Source of the DNA: Opitutaceae bacterium UBA6669
GTDB taxonomy: Bacteria > Verrucomicrobiota > Verrucomicrobiia > Opitutales > Opitutaceae
NCBI GenBank assembly: GCA_002455175.1
Contig: DKKJ01000105.1
Location: forward strand, 3,998 to 9,146
Length of the DNA: 5,149 nt
Direction of reading: 5' to 3'
The position numbers and the translations under genes are program-made. Below the pieces are notes generated by a model. That model was not told the origin of the DNA and searched no databases. It saw nothing but the letters and a program-made list of their open reading frames with translations. Of this stretch, positions 1 through 5,149 are shown one piece after another (positions within the stretch are counted from its first letter, which is position 1; each line of letters starts with the position of its first letter).

Positions 1-590
1 TGATCTCCTTCATTACTGCCTTCGTGGTGGCGTTGCTGGTGCCAATCTCTGATGCCGTAGTTATGCTAGCCCTGGGAGAAAGGTGGTTGCAGGCAGCTCC
101 AATTTTCGCTGGTTTAGCCCCGTTTGCTATTGTTGAACCATGTGGTGCACTTCTCGCTAGTGTCCTCGTGGCGACGGGGCATCCGGGAGAACTTTTGAGA
201 TGGAGGTTTATTAGTGTGGGTGTCATTATATTTGGGATAGTTTCCGGGATTTCTTGGGGGCCAGTGGGTGTGGCGATCGCTTATGGTTTGAGTGGCCTGC
301 TGCTGAGAATGCCTTTGCTAATGTGGTTTGTTGCGAGAATCACAGGAATACCAATAGCACTTATGTTAAATTCCTTAGTTCCGAATCTTGTCTCCGCAAT
401 TGTGTCTGTTGTGTCGGGGTTTGTAGTTAAGTCTATGGTATCTGGCTTAAATGAAATTCTGGGTGTAAGCTTGGTGATTCTAATGTCTGCTGTCGTATAT
501 CTGTCGTGTACTATCGTGTCGAAGAAAGGCAGGGAAACATTGCGAAAAGCGGTGGAAATTCTCCATTCAATGAGGAAAAAACGAGCGTGA
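1..590 (+). CDS. Wzx/MOP-type polysaccharide flippase, C-terminal part (5' end outside window)
   Basis: The reading frame is open from base 3 to the TGA at 588-590, giving about 195 residues with no start that must be real, so the gene enters from upstream. Nearly all of it is hydrophobic: roughly six membrane segments separated by short loops, then a basic cytoplasmic-type tail (KKGRETLRK ... MRKKRA). The segment LGERWLQAAPIF followed by a hydrophobic stretch and a small-residue helix (ASVLVATGHP) is the pattern I know from the Polysacc_synt/WzxC/TuaB branch of the MOP exporter superfamily, whose members are usually about 450-500 residues; some 60% is therefore missing. Members flip undecaprenyl-linked oligosaccharides, or related lipid-linked glycans, across the inner membrane. 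The next genes (barrel, glycosyltransferase) fit that role. Hand-counted GC is about 47%, lower than the genes at the other end of the window. The substrate cannot be read from sequence. Confidence 0.85.
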   Translation, partial: ISFITAFVVALLVPISDAVVMLALGERWLQAAPIFAGLAPFAIVEPCGALLASVLVATGHPGELLRWRFISVGVIIFGIVSGISWGPVGVAIAYGLSGLLLRMPLLMWFVARITGIPIALMLNSLVPNLVSAIVSVVSGFVVKSMVSGLNEILGVSLVILMSAVVYLSCTIVSKKGRETLRKAVEILHSMRKKRA

Positions 591-592
591 TG

Positions 593-621
593 TTGAACGT
601 AATTGATCTAAGCAATCTAAT
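593..621 (+). promoter_or_regulatory. Candidate sigma70-like promoter for the barrel gene and downstream operon
   Basis: TTGAAC (593-598) is separated by 17 nt from TCTAAT (616-621). These match the -35 consensus at 4 of 6 positions and the -10 consensus at 5 of 6, with optimal spacing. The predicted transcript would start near 628, about 24 nt before the preferred ATG at 652. It lies in the only gap (61 nt) of any size between complete genes, just after the flippase stop. Such matches arise by chance in AT-rich gaps, and the host's sigma factor preferences are unknown, so this is only a candidate. Confidence 0.35.
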
Positions 622-638
622 GGTTGAGTGAATTACTT

Positions 639-644
639 TGAGGA
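639..644 (+). promoter_or_regulatory. Ribosome binding site that decides the barrel start
   Basis: TGAGGA at 639-644 lies 7 nt before the ATG at 652, a good Shine-Dalgarno distance. The in-frame GTG at 628 has no purine-rich site at the right spacing and would put eight residues, several of them charged (NYFEDKK), in front of a clean signal peptide. The site therefore favours ATG 652 as the start. Confidence 0.6.
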
Positions 645-651
645 TAAGAAA

Positions 652-1872
652 ATGAAAAACTGGATGTTTGGAGTTTGTGCAAGTATGGCGCTTTGCATAT
701 CGAGTCGCGCAATCGGACAAACCATACAACCCAACTCCTCTCGCGAGAACTATAATGCGGCGTGGGTTGGTTCTGAAAACGGCACTAGCATTCTGCAAAC
801 TGGTTTTAGCGACTTTAGCGACACAGTAATTGGTGCGGTGGGGTTATTCAGACCACGTGCAAGCTACAGTATACAATACGGTAACAATCTTCCTTCTATC
901 CGCGGGGAGCGTGAGGATTCTTATGTCCAAAAGGTCCTTTTGGGCTTCGGATTACGGTTTGCGGAAAGGTTTTCTTTGAGCTACTCCCCCAGTTATACAT
1001 GGTATTCAGCAGCTCAGATGGAGGATCAGATAAGCCACCAAGCTTCGCTATCTGCGGGATGGCAGACCGGTCAATTTGGTCTAGGTCTCACACAGTCTTA
1101 CACCGCCACATCAGAGCCACTCGTGGAAACCGGTGCTCAGACTTACCAGGAATCCTGGGGCACAACGTTATCAGCCGGCACCGCGATCTCTGACACCGCG
1201 AGCGCGGACGTCTTTATTAGTCAACAGATAAGGAATACCGATGCATTCGCCGATGTTACGACTTGGAGTGGGTTTGGTTGGCTGCGCAAACGCTATAGTG
1301 AAAGTTTAACTTTGTCGGTAGGAGCCGGGGGTGGATACAGTTCAATAGATCCCGGCTCGGATCTTCTTTCACGACAACTAAAAGCAGGACTGGGCTGGAC
1401 GCCAGGTGAGCGTTTGCATATTGATGTCGAGCTGGGAGTGGACTACAGCAAGCTTATGGGGTCCGAGGTGGGTGACGTTGCAAATCCGATTTACGGTTTG
1501 AATTTCCAGTATAGGTTCGCAGAAGTCACGTCATTCTCCCTTGGGGCCAGGCGTAGCGTGACAACTTCATATTTTTCCAACCAATATAATGAGAGTGCCA
1601 GATATAATTTTTCGGTTAGTCAACGTCTGCTCGGCAGGCTTAATCTCAACTTAGGAGTTTCGCTCTCAGATAACGACTACATCAGTAAGTCCATGGCGAC
1701 GGCAAATGGGCGATCGGATCAGCAAACAACCTATTCAGCTCAGCTGAGCACTCCTATATGGACAAAGTTTTTTGCCGCAGTTTCATACCAGCATGTGGAG
1801 AATGATTCCTCGTTGGCAAGATACGCTCTTAGTTCTGACTCCTATGGATTTTCCATTTCCTGGCAATACTGA
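652..1872 (+). CDS. Outer-membrane beta-barrel protein of a polysaccharide locus (BBP2/EpsL-like)
   Basis: The product is 406 residues from ATG 652. Residues 1-22 form a signal peptide: MKNW, a hydrophobic stretch, then a likely signal peptidase I cut after AIG (residue 22). The mature chain has no cysteine and is built of alternating polar/hydrophobic strands rich in Tyr, Ser, Gly and Trp, separated by short turns and longer polar loops. It ends in YGFSISWQY, an alternating strand with a terminal aromatic residue, as the BAM-recognised last strand requires. Recognisable stretches include RPRASYSIQYGNN from residue 67, ETGAQT at 159-164 and QRLLGRLNLNLG from 324. These resemble the outer-membrane beta-barrel proteins (BBP2_2 or EpsL-type) often found in EPS and exosortase loci; this is from memory, not a search. 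The position between a flippase and a glycosyltransferase suggests a role in glycan export or surface retention, but the function is not established. An ordinary porin-like role is the alternative. Confidence 0.8.
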   Translation: MKNWMFGVCASMALCISSRAIGQTIQPNSSRENYNAAWVGSENGTSILQTGFSDFSDTVIGAVGLFRPRASYSIQYGNNLPSIRGEREDSYVQKVLLGFGLRFAERFSLSYSPSYTWYSAAQMEDQISHQASLSAGWQTGQFGLGLTQSYTATSEPLVETGAQTYQESWGTTLSAGTAISDTASADVFISQQIRNTDAFADVTTWSGFGWLRKRYSESLTLSVGAGGGYSSIDPGSDLLSRQLKAGLGWTPGERLHIDVELGVDYSKLMGSEVGDVANPIYGLNFQYRFAEVTSFSLGARRSVTTSYFSNQYNESARYNFSVSQRLLGRLNLNLGVSLSDNDYISKSMATANGRSDQQTTYSAQLSTPIWTKFFAAVSYQHVENDSSLARYALSSDSYGFSISWQY

Positions 1873-1894
1873 GTAAGCTTCAGCGCAACTCCTG

Positions 1895-3097
1895 ATGAAA
1901 ATTCTGTATGTGTGCACATCAAGTCCTTTCGGTGAAGCCAGTGGTGCCGGAAAGCGCACATTTAATATTGGAAATGCTCTTCGCAATATTGGTAAGCTCA
2001 CCACGGTGTGTGCGACCGAACGGCCGTGGAGTGAAGGACAACTGCGACGCGCCAAGGACGAGTTTGGGCTTGAGCATGTTTTTGGCTACTCGCGTCTCTG
2101 TAAACGTAGTATTGGCGACCTTCTCCAGCGGCAGTTCAATCCGCGTTATCTGAATCTTAACGGGACATTTTTGTCTCCACAAGACCGCGAGAAAGTAAAA
2201 GGTTTAGTGCAATCACACGACGTTGTCTGGATTCATACGACCAAGGTTGCGAACTCGTTGGGATTTTACGCTTGGCCGCATTCGGTGTTAGACATCGACG
2301 ATATTCCTAGCCTTTACCAACAGTCCGTTTTTCTTCATTCGAAATCGTTTGAGATAAAAGCGAAGCGGTGGTACCGTTCCCGGTTGGCGCTTAGGCAGGA
2401 GCGTCAGGCGCTCAAGCGGTTTTCCGCTGTAACGGTATGTAAACAGGAGGATGTTTCGCATTTCAGCGATGCCCGACGTATTTTTGTTTTACCTAACAGC
2501 GTTGTACTTAAACCGCATGAGCAGTTTAACGGTGTTCGACAGCCGTTGGCCGTTCTAGGAATGTTGGGTGACTTTAATCACCCTCCTAATGTGGAGGGGC
2601 TCACCTGGTTTGCGCGTCAAGTTGTACCTTGGTTATTACCGCGTTTTCCGAATCTTCAGTTGAGAGTAGTCGGTCGGGGAAGTGATGCTGTGACCTCCAA
2701 CCTTGCGGTGAGATCTGTGGTGGGCTTGGGGTATGTCGATGATCTCGTTGCAGAGACGGCGACTTGGGCTGCGATGATTGTCCCAACTCGAATTGGCGGA
2801 GGAACTCACGTTAAGGTGGCAGAAGCCATGGGCCGGGGGATTCCTATCGTCACCACCTCTCATGGTCTACGAGGGTATGATATGATCCCCGGTGAACATG
2901 CCTTGGTGGGGAATTCGGTCGAGGAGTTTGGGGAGGGATGCTTACGTGTTCTTAGTGATTTTAGCGTGGGCAATGAATTAGCAAAGCGCTCGTTTGCGGT
3001 TTATGAACGCACTCTTTCACCTGCTGCCATTCAGCATGTAGTCGAAGCGAGTGTCACCGCTGCTCGTAATGACAAGAATGTGAGTCGTATAGAATGA
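1895..3097 (+). CDS. GT4-like glycosyltransferase (GT-B fold)
   Basis: The protein has 400 residues, the usual size for a GT-B enzyme. The N-terminal half starts MKILYVCTSSPFGEASGAGKR, the first Rossmann strand and a glycine-rich acceptor-side loop. LDIDDIPS follows at 132-139, where related enzymes carry a D-x-D/S stretch. The donor half begins near 217 (AVLGMLGDFNHPPNVEG, then LRVVGRG at 256-262). It carries the nucleotide-sugar signature GGGTHVKVAEAMGRGIPIVT at 301-320, with Glu310 in the position that contacts the donor sugar in GT4 enzymes. There is no signal peptide, so it acts in the cytoplasm or on the inner membrane face, adding a sugar to a lipid-linked intermediate. The overall layout recalls the sugar transferases of PEP-CTERM/EpsH-type loci, but I cannot name donor or acceptor. 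The start lies 22 nt after the barrel stop with no clear Shine-Dalgarno site, so translation may be coupled. Its stop overlaps the next start. Confidence 0.88.
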   Translation: MKILYVCTSSPFGEASGAGKRTFNIGNALRNIGKLTTVCATERPWSEGQLRRAKDEFGLEHVFGYSRLCKRSIGDLLQRQFNPRYLNLNGTFLSPQDREKVKGLVQSHDVVWIHTTKVANSLGFYAWPHSVLDIDDIPSLYQQSVFLHSKSFEIKAKRWYRSRLALRQERQALKRFSAVTVCKQEDVSHFSDARRIFVLPNSVVLKPHEQFNGVRQPLAVLGMLGDFNHPPNVEGLTWFARQVVPWLLPRFPNLQLRVVGRGSDAVTSNLAVRSVVGLGYVDDLVAETATWAAMIVPTRIGGGTHVKVAEAMGRGIPIVTTSHGLRGYDMIPGEHALVGNSVEEFGEGCLRVLSDFSVGNELAKRSFAVYERTLSPAAIQHVVEASVTAARNDKNVSRIE

Positions 3098-4386
3098 AGT
3101 TTCGCAGTATTTCCGATGTCGTAGCCTCTCGTCTCTGTTTGGGATGCGGCGCTTGTGCTTACATTTCACCGTCTCAAAGTATTGAGCTCCGTGATTTTTT
3201 CTCGGAAGGCATTCGGCCTGTCCTCAAGCCCGGTGGCACCGAAGAGGCTGTGTGCTTAGAGGTGTGTCCTGCTGTAGCGACAGACTTTTTGCTTCCCTCT
3301 GCGGAGGGCCGGGTCGCGGATGACTCCGTTTTCCGTTCTGACGACTGGGGGCAGGTCGTGGGGGTCTGGGAGGGCTATGCCGCCGATGAAGAGATCCGTT
3401 TCAAAGGCTCTTCCGGGGGGGTTCTCACTGCCCTTGGGGTTCATTGCATGGAGAATGAAGGCATGTCCGGCGTCTTGCATATCGGTCCATCTCATTCGGA
3501 TCCAACGCGCAGTCAGACTCGTTTGAGTACAAGCCGCGAAGAATTACTTGCTGCCGCCGGCTCTCGGTATGCTCCAGCCTCGGTCTGTAACGGTCTTGGT
3601 TTGGTTGAAGCTGCCGATTCTCCGTGCTTGGTGATCGGCAAACCCTCCGAGATTGCGGCGCTTCGTAAGGTCGAGCGCGTGAAGGCTTCCCTTGCCAAAA
3701 AGGTGGGCTTAACCGCGTCGTTTTTCTGCGCGGAAAGCCCCTCGACCAAAGGAACGCACGAGCTGATCAGCAAGATGGGTGGTAAGCCGGAGGCGGTCGG
3801 ATCACTTCGTTATCGAGGGTACGGTTGGCCGGGGCATTTTGCTCCTACCTTGAAGGGAGCGTCCGAGCCAATCGGGAAAATTCCTTACGCAGACAGTTGG
3901 GCGTTTCTCCAAGCTTACCGGCCGTGGTCGGTGCATATTTGGCCCGATGGCACGGGTGAACTGGCGGACATCAGCTGCGGAGACCCTTGGTATGAAAACC
4001 CGGATGGCGAGAATCCTGGTTTTTCGTTGGTGGTCGCGCGTACCGAACGAGGAAAACGTGTCATTGAGAATGCCATCAAAGCGGGGGTTGTCGTGCTTAA
4101 GCCAGCAGAGCCATGGAAACTCGTGAAATCTCAGTATTATTTGGCGGAGAAAAAGGGGGCTACGTGGGGTCGGCTATTGGCCATGAACCTACTGGGGATG
4201 CGTACCCCTAAATTCTTCCATGCCCATCTCTTTTCCTGCTGGTGGCGATTGTCATTCAGTGAAAAAATGAAGTCGGTTTTCGGAACGGCTAAACGTATTT
4301 TGAATCGGAAGCTCCGGCGTGCGCTTGTGCTGGATCCCAACGCTTCCGTGCCTGTCGAGTTCGTGTCGACTCCACCGCGCTCTTGA
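3094..4386 (+). CDS. FrhB-like protein (coenzyme F420 hydrogenase/dehydrogenase beta subunit family) of a polysaccharide locus
   Basis: The product has 430 residues. An N-terminal iron-sulfur region holds Cys15, Cys18 and Cys21 (CLGCGAC), with Ser25-Pro26 where a classical ferredoxin motif has Cys-Pro; Cys54 and Cys58-Pro59 follow. The FrhB N-domain is seen in FKGSSGGVLTALG (103-115), GSRYAP (156-161), the phosphate/flavin-loop-like stretch LVIGKPSEIAALRKV (179-193) and FFCAESPSTKGTHEL (210-224). The C-domain is seen in ADISCGDPWYE (291-301) and FSLVVARTERGKRVIENA (310-327). Characterised relatives bind FAD and a 4Fe-4S cluster and exchange hydride with F420. Bacterial relatives in capsule and EPS loci have no settled function and may not use F420; a redox modification of a sugar is inference. 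There is no signal peptide, so it is cytoplasmic. The start ATG overlaps the glycosyltransferase stop (ATGA), indicating translational coupling. The tail past about 375 is basic and aromatic and may be membrane-associated. Hand-counted GC is about 57%. Confidence 0.87.
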   Translation: MKFRSISDVVASRLCLGCGACAYISPSQSIELRDFFSEGIRPVLKPGGTEEAVCLEVCPAVATDFLLPSAEGRVADDSVFRSDDWGQVVGVWEGYAADEEIRFKGSSGGVLTALGVHCMENEGMSGVLHIGPSHSDPTRSQTRLSTSREELLAAAGSRYAPASVCNGLGLVEAADSPCLVIGKPSEIAALRKVERVKASLAKKVGLTASFFCAESPSTKGTHELISKMGGKPEAVGSLRYRGYGWPGHFAPTLKGASEPIGKIPYADSWAFLQAYRPWSVHIWPDGTGELADISCGDPWYENPDGENPGFSLVVARTERGKRVIENAIKAGVVVLKPAEPWKLVKSQYYLAEKKGATWGRLLAMNLLGMRTPKFFHAHLFSCWWRLSFSEKMKSVFGTAKRILNRKLRRALVLDPNASVPVEFVSTPPRS

Positions 4387-5054
4387 ACCTGCTGAGCCTT
4401 TTTTTTCGTCCTCGCTACGCGTTCCTTCCAACGTGGCTGGGGTGGTGCGTGCTGCTCGCCTTACTCCTGGGCCCTGTAGGTTTTTGGTTCTGGCGTGGAG
4501 AAGAGTTTTTATCACCCCATGAGCGGGTGATCAATGGTGTGCTTGTGGTCGAAGGGTGGATTGGCAAAGAGGGAATTCTCGCCGCGGCGAAGGAGTTCAA
4601 AACAGGTGACTACCAGCTTTTGGTCACCGCGGGTACCAAATCAGAGGACCGCTGGGGGAATCATCCTTGGGATTTTGCCCAGCTCGCGACCAATGAGCTG
4701 GTGCGTGCGGGGATTCCTAAGGACAAGATCGTTACGGTTTCCGTGGAAGGGGGCGGAGGCCGGCATCGGACCTACCGATCGGCGCATGCGTCTTTTGAAC
4801 GGCTGCAGGCGGAACGAATGACCCCGCCACACGTTACGGTGATGACGTTAGGATGTCATGGGCGCCGTAGCTGGTTGGTTTATTCTCGGGTCTTCCAGGG
4901 CTGGGACGTGGGCGTGCTTTCTGTGCAATTCGCTGACTACCAAGGTAAAAAGTGGTGGGAATCGAGTGAGCGGGCGCGTTCTTTTGTCATCGAGACGTTG
5001 GGCTTCCCCTACGAGTGGATGTTTCACTCGGGTCGGAAAAGCGATTCGGCGTGA
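4383..5054 (+). CDS. Membrane-anchored YdcF/SanA/ElyC (DUF218) family protein
   Basis: The product has 223 residues. A short N-terminal stretch with basic residues (FFRPRY) leads into one membrane helix at about 15-37 (LPTWLGWCVLLALLLG and on). The DUF218 domain then faces the periplasm. Landmarks are GVLVVEGWIGKEG (52-64), the strand LLVTAGT (79-85), RAGIPKDKI (108-116), RTYRSA (129-134), and the family's HxRRS-type signature at 159-163 (HGRRS, then WLVYSRVF). The ending WWESSERARSFVIETLGFPYEW is typical of the longer EPS-associated members. Family members in E. coli act in envelope or lipid-carrier homeostasis; the biochemistry is unsettled. The start is TTG at 4383, overlapping the previous stop (TTGA). 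No Shine-Dalgarno site is seen, so it probably depends on coupling. The next in-frame GTG, at 4449, would remove half the membrane helix, which is why TTG is preferred. An 8-T run sits at codons 6-8. Confidence 0.85.
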   Translation: MNLLSLFFRPRYAFLPTWLGWCVLLALLLGPVGFWFWRGEEFLSPHERVINGVLVVEGWIGKEGILAAAKEFKTGDYQLLVTAGTKSEDRWGNHPWDFAQLATNELVRAGIPKDKIVTVSVEGGGGRHRTYRSAHASFERLQAERMTPPHVTVMTLGCHGRRSWLVYSRVFQGWDVGVLSVQFADYQGKKWWESSERARSFVIETLGFPYEWMFHSGRKSDSA

Positions 5055-5084
5055 TGAGTTTCTGTCCGTGTTTAGTCTATAGGT

Positions 5085-5149
5085 ATGAGTAAGCGGTATA
5101 AACAGTGGGTCGTTTGGCCGCTCGTGGCGGGAGCAGCGTGCTTTTGGAA
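5085..5149 (+). CDS. Start of a further gene, product unknown (3' end outside window)
   Basis: An ATG at 5085 opens a frame that stays open to the window edge, giving 21 residues: MSKRYKQWVVWPL followed by VAGAACFW. The pattern of basic residues and then a hydrophobic run suggests a first transmembrane helix or an uncleaved signal anchor. It begins 30 nt after the YdcF-like gene on the same strand, so it probably belongs to the same operon. AGG at 5081-5083 is too close to the ATG to be a good ribosome site, which leaves the exact start uncertain. Related loci often place an exosortase or another membrane EPS protein here, but 21 residues cannot show that. Confidence 0.45.
   Translation, partial: MSKRYKQWVVWPLVAGAACFW

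Noticed and set aside
599..636. Inverted repeat GTAATT (599-604) / AATTAC (631-636) as an operator
   Set aside because: The arms are only 6 bp, AT-rich and 26 nt apart, which is expected by chance in this gap.
628..651. Upstream GTG start for the barrel gene
   Set aside because: It has no ribosome site, adds a charged stretch before the signal peptide and nearly coincides with the predicted transcript start; ATG 652 has TGAGGA at good spacing.
2601..2863. Minus-strand open frames opposite the glycosyltransferase, and similar ones opposite the other genes
   Set aside because: They lie wholly within clearly coding + strand genes, lack ribosome sites and recognisable domains, and have low-complexity Ser/Arg/Pro compositions typical of antisense shadows.
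3415..3421. Run of seven G as a phase-variation tract
   Set aside because: It encodes the conserved Ser-Gly-Gly-Val turn of the FrhB domain, so glycine codons explain it well enough.
4391..4406. T-rich run as a Rho-independent terminator
   Set aside because: No stable GC-rich hairpin precedes the eight T, and the run lies within the first codons of the YdcF-like gene.

Overview
The window is a piece of a cell-surface or extracellular polysaccharide locus from a Gram-negative (diderm) bacterium. All genes are on the + strand. The diderm assignment rests on a gene for a signal-peptide-bearing outer-membrane beta-barrel. The overall look (EPS-type barrel, GT4 glycosyltransferase, FrhB-like protein, YdcF-type protein of the 'VEGW' kind) recalls Verrucomicrobiota such as Opitutales, or proteobacterial EPS/exosortase loci. 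This taxonomic suggestion is from memory of family architecture and is weak; no rRNA or housekeeping gene is present.

Layout: (1) 3-590 is the C-terminal part of a Wzx/MOP-type flippase, cut by the window edge. (2) 591-651 is a short gap with a candidate sigma70-like promoter. (3) 652-1872 encodes a secreted, cysteine-free (after signal peptide) outer-membrane beta-barrel. (4) 1895-3097 encodes a GT4-like glycosyltransferase. (5) 3094-4386 encodes an FrhB-like iron-sulfur/flavin protein, overlapping the glycosyltransferase by ATGA. (6) 4383-5054 encodes a membrane-anchored YdcF/SanA/ElyC (DUF218) protein, overlapping by TTGA and using a TTG start. (7) 5085 to the end is the start of another gene, probably membrane-targeted. 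Gene spacing (22 nt, -4, -4, 30 nt) argues for one transcription unit from about 620 onward. No gap exceeds 300 bases.

Inferred teamwork: the glycosyltransferase adds a sugar to a lipid-linked glycan in the cytoplasm and the flippase moves the lipid-linked product across the inner membrane. The barrel is a candidate outer-membrane outlet or anchor. The FrhB-like protein may carry out a redox modification of a sugar, and the YdcF-like protein acts at the periplasmic face of the inner membrane. The least understood parts are the barrel and the FrhB-like protein. Hand-counted GC rises along the window, from about 47% in the flippase to about 57-58% in the last two complete genes, which suggests a mosaic locus. 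I saw no RNA genes, insertion sequences, CRISPR arrays or convincing terminators.
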